DNA from: Flavobacteriales bacterium UBA7878
GTDB lineage: Bacteria > Bacteroidota > Bacteroidia > Flavobacteriales > Schleiferiaceae
Reading direction: 5' to 3'
NCBI GenBank assembly: GCA_002501205.1
Contig: DLRW01000045.1
Location: 1-18,595 of the forward strand
DNA: 18,595 nucleotides
Part shown: positions 8,610 through 14,669 of the stretch, in pieces
How the letters are laid out: the number at the start of each line of letters is the position of its first letter
Position numbering within the stretch: position 1 is the first letter of the stretch
Notes under the pieces: model-generated
Seen by the model: the letters and a program-made list of their open reading frames with translations, nothing else
Database searches by the model: none
What the model was told of the DNA's origin: nothing
Made by a program: the position numbers and the translations under genes

Positions 8610-8692
8610 GGTCACCGTGGTGCCGGAAACGGTATACCGATCTTAAAAGAACTCAATTTCCTGAGGTTATGGGTTCGACTCCCATTTGGACC
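8610..8692 (+). ncRNA. tRNA-like element 1 (tRNA-Leu-like, degenerate)
   Basis: The T-arm is perfect: ATGGG (8669-8673), loop TTCGACT, CCCAT (8681-8685). A long-variable-arm-like hairpin (CTCA 8652-8655 with TGAG 8662-8665) precedes it, as in class II tRNAs such as tRNA-Leu. A D-arm-like region (8619-8638) holds GGT/ACC and the conserved GG; it can instead fold as TGCCG-GAAA-CGGTA with a GNRA tetraloop. CTTAAAA at 8642-8648 is identical to a tRNA-Leu(UAA) anticodon loop, but the bases on each side do not pair, so there is no anticodon stem. The acceptor ends pair for only four bases (GGTC 8610-8613 with GACC 8689-8692), and no CCA follows. It cannot be a normal decoding tRNA. It is either a tRNA-mimicking RNA or a decayed tRNA gene; its position beside an SPFH gene favours the former. 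Confidence 0.6.
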
Positions 8693-8696
8693 TTTT

Positions 8697-8757
8697 GGTT
8701 CAATAGCTCAATGGCAGAGTACAGGTTTTTTCCGAGGGTTCGATTCCCTTGTTATTA
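8697..8757 (+). ncRNA. tRNA-like element 2 (D- and T-arms, no anticodon arm)
   Basis: Beginning 5 nt after element 1, this has a textbook 5' half: TA at positions 8-9, D-stem GCTC (8706-8709), loop AATGGCA with the conserved GG, and GAGT (8717-8720). It also has a textbook T-arm: GAGGG (8734-8738), loop TTCGATT, CCCTT (8746-8750). Between them are only 13 nt (8721-8733, with a possible GG-TTTTTT-CC mini-hairpin) where a tRNA has about 23, so the anticodon arm is missing. The acceptor ends (GGTTCAA and GTTATTA) do not pair. TTCAA (8699-8703) can pair perfectly with TTGAA (8820-8824), which would close a larger RNA of about 125 nt. Bacterial Y RNAs also keep D- and T-arm mimicry without decoding parts, but I do not claim this is one. 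Confidence 0.55.
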
Positions 8758-8783
8758 TAGGATAATTACTGGATGTAGGAAAA

Positions 8784-9030
8784 CCCTCCCTTTCACGGAG
8801 GTATGGCTAAGGCCATACGTTGAAAAGAAGCTTGATCTGCTTTAAAAAGGATCACCAATCTGCGTATGGGATTGTGCGAGGCTTTTACAAATGTGAAGTT
8901 CTGGCACCAGTGTGCGGTATTTGTACCGATGGCGAAGCATGTCCTGATTTTTGATCAAAGAGGCCGGCTATTTGCCCAAGACTGATGGAGTCTGTGACGC
9001 GAGAAGTCCATACCGCCGCTGCCCTGCGCA
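8784..9030 (+). ncRNA. Structured non-coding region upstream of the SPFH gene
   Basis: There is no convincing ORF here, but hairpins are dense. CCTCC-CTTTCAC-GGAGG (8785-8801) reproduces a tRNA-Glu(UUC) anticodon arm, with a 5-bp stem, 7-nt loop, U33 and TTC. GTATGGC-TAAG-GCCATAC (8801-8818) is a 7-bp hairpin. TGATC/GATCA (8833-8837 with 8850-8854), CGGTA-TTTG-TACCG (8915-8928) and AGACT-GATGG-AGTCT (8979-8993) follow. GCGTATGG (8862-8869) can pair with CCATAC-c-GC (9008-9016), closing a multi-branched domain of about 155 nt; it can alternatively pair with CCATACG at 8813-8819. Local GC is higher than in the AT-rich gap at 8544-8580. I see no terminator before the SPFH gene, so these RNAs may be processed from one transcript. 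Confidence 0.4.
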
Positions 9031-9066
9031 TTTTGTTATTGTTAATCGGGTTTAACCCACAAATTG

Positions 9067-10170
9067 ATGAACATGTTACAATTTATTTTTACGCCTGAAG
9101 CACAGCTTACTGTGGCCACTAAGAATGGTATTATCCAAAATATATGGCCTGCCGGTAAACGTTGGAAATGGATTAATGCTCACTTGCGGAATTACCATCT
9201 CGGAAACAAAGTAGATCTGCCAAAAGGAACAGACCTACGGGTAAATGCAGATAAGTTAAAGGACTATGCGGAAGTAGTAGCGCTTAAGCAAGGTGAATTG
9301 GCCATTGTGCTGCTAAATGGTGTGTTTAGTGAAATCCTTATCCCTGGTATTTATGCCTATTGGAAGGGGGTGAATGCAATTGAGATTCTACGTTTTTCAA
9401 CCGACAACCTGGAATTGCCTGCAAATCTTAATGAGAACTTGCGTGCGATTTTAGCTGCTCGCGGTTTTGTTCGAATGTTTAAAGTGGAGCAAGGTGAAAA
9501 AGGCTTAGTCCTCTTGAATGGGGCATTGTTAAAAGCATTGGAGCCTGGCGAATACTTCTATTGGAATAATTCTCAGAGTGTTAAACTTTTGAAAGCCAAT
9601 GTGAAACGCCGGACCATTGAATTGAATGGCCAAGAATTACTGACAAAAGATAAAGCCACCTTACGTATCAATTTACTGGCAGAAATGCGAGTTCAAAATG
9701 TGGAAGAGGCCTTATTGGCGAACAGTGACTACGAAAAGCAGGCTTACTACTTGCTGGCATTGGCTTTACGCTCTTATGTGGCAGAATTAAGCCTGGACGA
9801 ACTCCTAAGTCGGAAGATTGAATTAGCAGAGCAAATAGCTGGTTCTACCCAAGCAAAATTTCAAGCCATTGGTTTGGAGTTGCTGGAAGTAGGTATCCGA
9901 GACATTATTCTTCCTGGTGAAATGCGGGAGATTATGAATCAGGTATTGGTAGCTGAAAAGAAAGCTCAAGCTAATTTGATTACTCGTCGGGAAGAAACAG
10001 CTTCCACAAGGAGCTTGATGAACACCGCCAAGTTGATGGAAAATAACCCTATGCTCTGGAAATTGAAAGAAATGGAATACCTCGAAAAGGTAGTGGAGAA
10101 GGTAAACACCATCAATATTAATGGTGGAGAAGTAGGTGCGAAATTAAGAGAAATCTTTTCGTCTGCTTAG
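9067..10170 (+). CDS. SPFH/Band-7 (slipin-like) protein with N-terminal repeats
   Basis: A 367-residue protein. The C-terminal part (about 185-345) is a slipin-like SPFH/Band-7 domain: QELLTKDKATLRINL, MRVQNVEEAL, then ALRSYVAELSLDELLSRK, the GLELLEVGIRDIILPGEM signature, and an Ala/Glu-rich helix AEKKAQANLITRREE. SPFH proteins assemble into large scaffolds. Slipins usually start with a membrane hairpin; here there is none. The N-terminal half instead has three copies of a G-x-x-x-x-x-x-x-P-G-x-Y/W-x-Y/W-W-type unit (about 20-36, 85-100, 152-167; for example VLLNGVFSEILIPGIYAYW). ATG 9067 was chosen over the adjacent TTG 9064; ATG 9073 is also possible. It follows the tRNA-like RNAs and ends in a strong terminator, so it closes the cassette. 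A scaffold role in RNA repair or RNA handling is inferred from the known SPFH/tRNA-like RNA association. Confidence 0.9.
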   Translation: MNMLQFIFTPEAQLTVATKNGIIQNIWPAGKRWKWINAHLRNYHLGNKVDLPKGTDLRVNADKLKDYAEVVALKQGELAIVLLNGVFSEILIPGIYAYWKGVNAIEILRFSTDNLELPANLNENLRAILAARGFVRMFKVEQGEKGLVLLNGALLKALEPGEYFYWNNSQSVKLLKANVKRRTIELNGQELLTKDKATLRINLLAEMRVQNVEEALLANSDYEKQAYYLLALALRSYVAELSLDELLSRKIELAEQIAGSTQAKFQAIGLELLEVGIRDIILPGEMREIMNQVLVAEKKAQANLITRREETASTRSLMNTAKLMENNPMLWKLKEMEYLEKVVEKVNTININGGEVGAKLREIFSSA

Positions 10171-10174
10171 CAGG

Positions 10175-10220
10175 GGCCCCGTAGCTTAGAATGAATTTTT
10201 TAACTGCGGGGCCTTTTTTT
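10175..10220 (+). terminator. Strong Rho-independent terminator after the SPFH gene
   Basis: A 10-bp GC-rich stem (GGCCCCGTAG at 10175-10184 with CTGCGGGGCC at 10204-10213, one T-G wobble) is followed by seven T residues (10214-10220). It starts 5 bp after the SPFH stop codon and isolates the cassette from the arsenic operon. Confidence 0.92.
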
Positions 10221-10233
10221 AATTCCTTTCATC

Positions 10234-10251
10234 GTAATATTGCAATATTAC
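10234..10251 (+). promoter_or_regulatory. ArsR operator: perfect 18-bp palindrome
   Basis: GTAATATTG (10234-10242) is followed without a spacer by its exact reverse complement CAATATTAC (10243-10251), ending 9 bp before the arsR ATG. ArsR repressors bind AT-rich palindromes over their own promoter. TAATATTG within it also resembles a -7 element with one mismatch, so binding would block transcription directly. Autorepression relieved by arsenite is the expected mode. Confidence 0.75.
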
Positions 10252-10260
10252 TTTTAAGCT

Positions 10261-10593
10261 ATGGGAATCACCAAGAAAGATCTCTTTAGTCCGGAACAAA
10301 ATGATCTGGCAGCCGGTGCGAAAGCACTGGGGCATCCCGCACGAATAGCCATCCTGCAATACCTGGTAGCGGCCAGGGCTTGTATTAATGGCGATTTAGT
10401 GCAGGAATTAGGTCTGGCGCAAGCCACCATTAGTCAGCATTTACGTGAGTTAAAAGCCGCAGGCTTTATTCAAGGTACGATCGAAGGCACTTCAGTAAGC
10501 TATTGCATCAACCCCGAGCGCTGGGAACGTATCAAATCAGAATTTTTAGAATTATTCGAATCCTATTGCGGCAACGATCCTACTTGCTGCTAA
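10261..10593 (+). CDS. arsR: ArsR-family arsenite-responsive repressor
   Basis: A 110-residue winged-helix protein: AKALGHPARIAILQYL (about 20-35), recognition-helix region LGLAQATISQHLRELKAAGFI (50-70), and beta-wing IEGTSVSYCIN (74-84). It represses the operon until arsenite binds. The classical sensor motif C-x-C-D-L in helix 3 is absent; the equivalent stretch ACINGDLV has one Cys (Cys41). Four further cysteines are Cys82, Cys103, Cys109 and Cys110, the last three in the C-terminal tail YCGNDPTCC. A C-terminal cysteine site resembles the alternative arsenite site known from Acidithiobacillus ArsR, so sensing by the tail is my inference. It is first in a tight operon: arsM starts 11 bp after its stop. 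The operator palindrome lies immediately upstream. Confidence 0.93.
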   Translation: MGITKKDLFSPEQNDLAAGAKALGHPARIAILQYLVAARACINGDLVQELGLAQATISQHLRELKAAGFIQGTIEGTSVSYCINPERWERIKSEFLELFESYCGNDPTCC

Positions 10594-10604
10594 ACCCTAT
10601 TATC

Positions 10605-11495
10605 ATGAAAACAGATCAGGAACTCAAAGAAATTGTACGCAAGAAGTACAGTGAAATAGCCGAACAAGATGTGGCTCTAAACAAATCCTCCTGCTGCGGA
10701 GCGGGGCCCGTTTCGCAAGAAGTATATAATATCATGACCGATGATTATTCCGAAACGAAGGGCTATCAGGCCGATGCCGACCTTGGTTTAGGTTGTGGTT
10801 TGCCTACCCATTTTGCCCATATCGAAAAAGGCGATACCGTATTAGACCTGGGCTCTGGCGCTGGTAATGATGTATTTGTTGCGCGACATGAAACCGGTCC
10901 CGAAGGCAAAGTGATAGGGGTCGATTTTAGTGGCCCCATGATTCGCAAAGCCCGCTTAAATGCGGATAAATTAGGCTACAATAATGTAGAATTCCGCGAA
11001 GGCGATATTGAGGAACTACCGATTTTAGAAAATAGTATTGACGTGGTGGTTTCCAATTGCGTATTAAACCTGGTGCCTAATAAGGCTGCCGTATTTAATG
11101 AAATTCATCGGGTATTAAAGCCAGGCGCTCATTTCAGTATTTCAGATGTGGTCTTGCAAGGAGAATTACCGGATGCCCTGCAAAAGGATGCCGAAATGTA
11201 TGCCGGTTGCGTATCAGGAGCCATTCAAAAAGACGCCTATTTGGAAATGGCGCGCAAGGCGGGCTTCAAAGATTTGCAGGTTCAAAAAGAAAAGCCGATT
11301 TACATTCCCGCTGATATTCTAAGTCAGTATTTGACTGCAGAGGAAATGCAAAAATTTGGTCAGGGAGAACAAGGTATCTACAGTATTACCCTCTATGGTC
11401 AAAAAGAAGGTGAGCCTAAGAAAGAAAAGAAGATCCTACAATTAAGTGATCTACAAAGCTCAGAGGCTTGTACTCCGGGTGGTGGATGCTGTTAA
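10605..11495 (+). CDS. arsM: Arsenite S-adenosylmethionine methyltransferase
   Basis: A 296-residue cytoplasmic enzyme that methylates As(III) using SAM, giving methylated and finally volatile arsenicals. The Rossmann methyltransferase core shows motif I VLDLGSGAGND (79-89), VIGVDFSGPMI (103-113) and REGDIEELP (131-139). The arsenic-binding cysteines of the family are all present: Cys30/Cys31 (SSCCG), Cys64 (GLGCGLP), Cys152 (SNCVLNL) and Cys202 (AGCVSGA). The C-terminus adds CTPGGGCC, a Cys-rich tail that may collect or hand over As(III); that is inference. ATG 10605 fits the family N-terminus; the same frame is open further upstream inside arsR, but that stretch does not look like ArsM. The arsC gene begins 9 bp after its stop. 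Confidence 0.96.
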   Translation: MKTDQELKEIVRKKYSEIAEQDVALNKSSCCGAGPVSQEVYNIMTDDYSETKGYQADADLGLGCGLPTHFAHIEKGDTVLDLGSGAGNDVFVARHETGPEGKVIGVDFSGPMIRKARLNADKLGYNNVEFREGDIEELPILENSIDVVVSNCVLNLVPNKAAVFNEIHRVLKPGAHFSISDVVLQGELPDALQKDAEMYAGCVSGAIQKDAYLEMARKAGFKDLQVQKEKPIYIPADILSQYLTAEEMQKFGQGEQGIYSITLYGQKEGEPKKEKKILQLSDLQSSEACTPGGGCC

Positions 11496-11504
11496 TACCG
11501 AGCC

Positions 11505-12113
11505 ATGTTTAGCTACCTGAATAATTACATTGACAGGCTCGATCCGAAAAGCATCCCTACAGATCGTTTGGAGCGATTACAGCCATTAGTTCAATATGTG
11601 CAAGAGAACCAGGCAAATTTAAGCCTGGTTTTCATCTGCACCCATAATTCCCGCCGCAGTCAATTTGCGCAGCTTTGGGCCCATGTGGCAGCTAAGCGAG
11701 CGGGAATTAAATTGAACTCTTATTCTGGAGGTACGGAGGTCACGGCTTGCAATCCACGTACCTTGGCGGCGATGGAGCGAGCGGGTTTCGACCTCTATTC
11801 TGACGCGGTGATGGACCCCAATCCAGTCTATCGGGTAGCTTTCGCAGAAGATGAGGATCCCATAATGTTGCACTCCAAATTGTACGATGATCCTGAAAAT
11901 CCCAATGCAGATTTTGCCGCCGTAATGACCTGCTCAGATGCGGATGAAAATTGTCCTTTTATACCCGGTACTAAAGCTCGGATTACCCTTAATTATGAAG
12001 ATCCCAAAGCTTTTGATGACACCGATCAGGAAGCCGCTGCTTATGATGAGCGATGCCTGCAAATAGCTACCGAGATGTTTTACCTTTTTTCATCAATTGA
12101 GCATGGGCACTAA
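11505..12113 (+). CDS. arsC: Arsenate reductase, thioredoxin-type (LMW-PTP fold)
   Basis: A 202-residue enzyme reducing arsenate to arsenite. The P-loop FICTHNSRRSQFAQ gives the C-X5-R signature of the low-molecular-weight phosphatase fold (nucleophile Cys45, Arg51). MTCSDADENCP supplies the redox pair Cys143 and Cys150, spaced exactly as Cys82 and Cys89 in the staphylococcal pI258 enzyme, which also has a CSDADNNCP-like segment. YEDPKAFDD further on fits the catalytic Asp-Pro region. These features indicate disulfide-cascade reduction by thioredoxin. It is longer than pI258 ArsC (about 131 residues), with a 38-residue N-terminal helix region and an insertion around 100-135, as in other Bacteroidota versions. 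Its last 11 bp overlap acr3, indicating translational coupling. Confidence 0.93.
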   Translation: MFSYLNNYIDRLDPKSIPTDRLERLQPLVQYVQENQANLSLVFICTHNSRRSQFAQLWAHVAAKRAGIKLNSYSGGTEVTACNPRTLAAMERAGFDLYSDAVMDPNPVYRVAFAEDEDPIMLHSKLYDDPENPNADFAAVMTCSDADENCPFIPGTKARITLNYEDPKAFDDTDQEAAAYDERCLQIATEMFYLFSSIEHGH

Positions 12114-13143
12114 AAAACTATCCTTTCTGGATCGATATCTCACTTTGTGGATTTTTACCGCCATGGCCTTAGGTTTAGTATTGGGTAATCTTTGGCCCGG
12201 CTTAGCGCAGAGCATTGGAGACAGTGGTGAAGGAGATACGAATATCCCTTTGGCTATTGGCCTGATTTTAATGATGTATCCACCCCTGGCCAAGGTGAAC
12301 TATCGCCTGCTTCCCAAGGTCTTTAAGCATGTCAAAATACTTGGAATCTCTTTGCTTCTCAATTGGATTATCGGTCCAATATTGATGTTTGCCCTGGCGC
12401 TTATCTTTTTGCACGACTATCCCGAATATATGTCGGGCTTAATTCTCATTGGTTTGGCCCGCTGTATAGCCATGGTTTTGGTGTGGAACGATTTAGCGGA
12501 AGGCTCAGCGGAATACGGTGCTGGCCTGGTGGCCCTCAATAGTATTTTCCAGGTCTTTGCTTATAGCTTTTATGCCTGGCTTTTCATGACCCAAATTCCA
12601 CCTTTGTTGGGATTTGAAGGGATGGTGATAGATATATCCATTGCTCTTGTCGCTAAAAGCGTTGCTATTTATCTGGGCATTCCCTTTGCATTAGGTATTC
12701 TCAGTCGGGTAGTACTCATTCCTTTAAAGGGAGCAGACTGGTACCAATCTCGATTTTTACCACTCATCTCACCAATTACCTTGGTGGCCTTACTCTTCAC
12801 CATCGTATTGATGTTTAGCCTGAAGGGCGATTTGGTATTTAGCCTTCCGGCGGATGTGCTTTTAATTGCGGTTCCTCTTTTAATTTATTTCTTGATCATG
12901 TTCAGCCTGGGCTTTTTCATAAGTCGATTGGCCGGAGCCAGCTATGATCAAAATGCAGCCATTGCTTTTACTGCAGCCGGTAATAATTTCGAATTGGCTA
13001 TCGCGGTGGCTATTGCGGTATTTGGAATTAATTCGGGTCAGGCCTTTGCGGGAGTAATTGGTCCCTTGGTAGAAGTACCGGCTCTAATCTTATTGGTACG
13101 AGTAGCCTTTCATTGGCGCAAGCGCTATTATAATCGGGTATAG
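12103..13143 (+). CDS. acr3: ACR3-family arsenite efflux transporter
   Basis: A 346-residue inner-membrane carrier with about ten transmembrane segments that exports arsenite. Family marks: the N-terminal FLDRYLTLWIFTAMALG segment, GLILMMYPPLAKV, the conserved Cys121 in LARCIAMVLVWNDLA (the arsenite-binding cysteine of helix 4), and FTAAGNNFELAIAVAIAVFG with the conserved Glu of helix 9. ATG 12103 was chosen; an in-frame TTG at 12097 would add two residues. It overlaps the arsC end by 11 bp, and is the last of the four arsenic genes. No terminator is visible in the 46 bp before the next gene. It is clearly ACR3 rather than the unrelated ArsB family. Confidence 0.95.
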   Translation: MGTKKLSFLDRYLTLWIFTAMALGLVLGNLWPGLAQSIGDSGEGDTNIPLAIGLILMMYPPLAKVNYRLLPKVFKHVKILGISLLLNWIIGPILMFALALIFLHDYPEYMSGLILIGLARCIAMVLVWNDLAEGSAEYGAGLVALNSIFQVFAYSFYAWLFMTQIPPLLGFEGMVIDISIALVAKSVAIYLGIPFALGILSRVVLIPLKGADWYQSRFLPLISPITLVALLFTIVLMFSLKGDLVFSLPADVLLIAVPLLIYFLIMFSLGFFISRLAGASYDQNAAIAFTAAGNNFELAIAVAIAVFGINSGQAFAGVIGPLVEVPALILLVRVAFHWRKRYYNRV

Positions 13144-13189
13144 ACTTTATTTACCAAAGCTTCGTTTATAGGACATAAGATCAACTGAA

Positions 13190-14008
13190 ATGTCCTATCG
13201 TTACTCCTTTATTCTGAGCTTTTTAGTTCTATTGTCGGCCTGTGAAAGGGATATGCAGAATGTGTCTCGCGAAGATGTGGCCATGGAAGAATCCTACGAG
13301 CCAGCCATGGTGGCAGAGAACTCCGATGAACTTCAAAGCAATGGAAATCAAGTTCAAAATCTGCATTTAATCAAAGAAGCGGATATAAAGTATGAAACGA
13401 AAAACCTCCAAGAAAGCGCTCAGTCCATCCATGCCTTAACCGCCCGCTTGGGGGGCTATATTTCTTCCGAAATAGCCAGTCAGAATAGCTATCGAAAAGA
13501 AATCCTTTATAACCTTCGGGTTCCCAGTGCTCAATTTGAAAAAGCAATGGCCAGCATTGGTGAAGGCGTGCAACATTTCGATCGTCGGGAAATAAGAACC
13601 CGCGATGTAAGCGAAGAATATGTGGATGTAGAATCGCGTATTAAATCGGCTCAGGAAATTGAAGCTCGCTTGCTCAAGCTATTGGATCGTGCTAAGAATG
13701 TGGAAGAGATTCTACAGGTAGAGCAGAAATTGGGGCGGGTACGCACCGAGATTGAAAGAGCCCAGGGGCGCATGAAATACCTCAAAGATCGTATCGCCTT
13801 GAGCAGCATCGAAGTTCATATATACCAGGAGCTGGAAAGGGAAGTGATCGAAACCGATGAACCCAATCGTTTTGTGATCGCTCTTAAAGATGGTTGGACT
13901 GGATTTACCGCCTTCCTATTGATCCTCATTAGACTTTGGCCGCTCATGATATTAACCGCCCTATTTATTTTCGCCTTTAAGCGCTTCCGCAAGAAGACCG
14001 TAAAATAG
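13190..14008 (+). CDS. DUF4349-type lipoprotein with C-terminal membrane segment
   Basis: A 272-residue envelope protein. The N-terminus is a lipoprotein signal peptide with lipobox LSAC (Cys18). A core follows with the DUF4349 pattern: HLIKEADIKYETKNLQESAQSI, LGGYISSE, YNLRVPSAQFEKAM, and RDVSEEYVDVESRIKSAQEIEARLLKLL. Then comes a coiled coil (about 160-205, KNVEEILQVEQKLGRVRTEIERAQGRMKYL). A hydrophobic segment near the end (about 240-262) and a basic tail KRFRKKTVK suggest anchoring in the inner membrane as well. The function of the family is not established. It starts 46 bp after acr3 on the same strand and could share its transcript, but nothing in it suggests arsenic handling. Confidence 0.88.
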   Translation: MSYRYSFILSFLVLLSACERDMQNVSREDVAMEESYEPAMVAENSDELQSNGNQVQNLHLIKEADIKYETKNLQESAQSIHALTARLGGYISSEIASQNSYRKEILYNLRVPSAQFEKAMASIGEGVQHFDRREIRTRDVSEEYVDVESRIKSAQEIEARLLKLLDRAKNVEEILQVEQKLGRVRTEIERAQGRMKYLKDRIALSSIEVHIYQELEREVIETDEPNRFVIALKDGWTGFTAFLLILIRLWPLMILTALFIFAFKRFRKKTVK

Positions 14009-14027
14009 GCTTTCGTAATTTCGGGCT

Positions 14028-14600
14028 ATCGAAAAGCTCATTACCCATATTCAAGACTTAAGTCCGGTTTCAGCGGAGGAGATCCATCTTATCCAAAAGG
14101 CCTTTCAAGAAAAGAAACTGGCTAAAAAGGAATTTATCCTCAAGGCGGGTGATGTTTCTCAGCACATGCGCTTCATCGATTCTGGAGCCTTACGTACCTA
14201 TTATTTAGATGAAGAAGGAAAGGAGTTTGTACAGAGTTTTGGCATTGAAGGCTGGTGGTTAAACGACCTTTATAGTTACCTCAGTCAAAGTCCGGCCACC
14301 CAATTTATTCAGGCCACCGAGCCCAGTGTTATTTTTCAGATTCATCGCGATCGATTGGAAGAACTTTTCAAAGAAGTTCCGGCTATGGAGCGATTTTTCC
14401 GAATCAAAATGCAATCGGCCTATCAGGCGGCTCAGCAAAGAAATTTACAGGTGAAAATCGAATCCGCCGAAGAGCGTTATGCTGATTTCCGCCAGCGCTA
14501 TCCCCAATTGGAACAACGCTTTCCTCAGTATATGATCGCTTCTTACTTGGGCTTGACTCCAGAGCATCTGAGTTATATCCGCCGCAAGGCCCTAAAGTGA
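14028..14600 (+). CDS. Crp/Fnr-family regulator, start codon unusual
   Basis: The frame encodes a cNMP-binding-like beta-barrel followed by a C-terminal helix-turn-helix (about RFPQYMIASYLGLTPEHLSYIRRK), typical of Bacteroidota Crp/Fnr-type regulators of about 190 residues. The first in-frame ATG is at 14166, but 46 codons upstream of it still read as a family N-terminus (EKLITHIQDLSPVSAEEI, KKEFILKAGDVSQHMRFI). The frame is open back to a TAA at 14016. Where the family normally starts with Met-Glu-Lys, there is ATC at 14028. Possible explanations are initiation at ATC 14028 or ATT 14040, a start-codon mutation, or an N-terminally truncated protein from ATG 14166. I set the start at 14028 on family pattern, with low certainty. 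It may control the operon beginning 68 bp downstream. Confidence 0.75.
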   Translation: MEKLITHIQDLSPVSAEEIHLIQKAFQEKKLAKKEFILKAGDVSQHMRFIDSGALRTYYLDEEGKEFVQSFGIEGWWLNDLYSYLSQSPATQFIQATEPSVIFQIHRDRLEELFKEVPAMERFFRIKMQSAYQAAQQRNLQVKIESAEERYADFRQRYPQLEQRFPQYMIASYLGLTPEHLSYIRRKALK

Positions 14601-14645
14601 TTTCTTAAGATAGCTTAATTTTTAGGCTCTGAGCCCGCCGCACTT

Positions 14646-14669
14646 TTGTCGAGACAATAAACTCGACAA
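14646..14669 (+). promoter_or_regulatory. Inverted repeat at the start of the hydrolase operon (operator candidate)
   Basis: TTGTCGAG (14646-14653) and its exact reverse complement CTCGACAA (14662-14669) are separated by 8 bp, and the final A is the first base of the ATG. CACTTTTG just upstream (14641-14648) resembles a -7 box with one mismatch, so a bound dimer would sit over the transcription start. The adjacent Crp/Fnr-like regulator is a natural candidate ligand. As RNA the same repeat could form a hairpin that hides the start codon. Confidence 0.5.

Noticed and set aside
8610..8757. Two ordinary tRNA genes
   Set aside because: Neither has an anticodon stem or a full acceptor stem, and neither carries an encoded CCA or a normal length between D- and T-arms.
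8610..8801. Remnants of a phage tRNA array or an integration site
   Set aside because: No integrase, phage gene or flanking direct repeat is visible, and the elbow parts are too well kept for simple decay. It remains the main alternative.
10503..10604. N-terminal extension of ArsM from an ATG inside arsR
   Set aside because: The extra 34 residues overlap arsR in another frame and look like out-of-frame translation; ATG 10605 matches the family.
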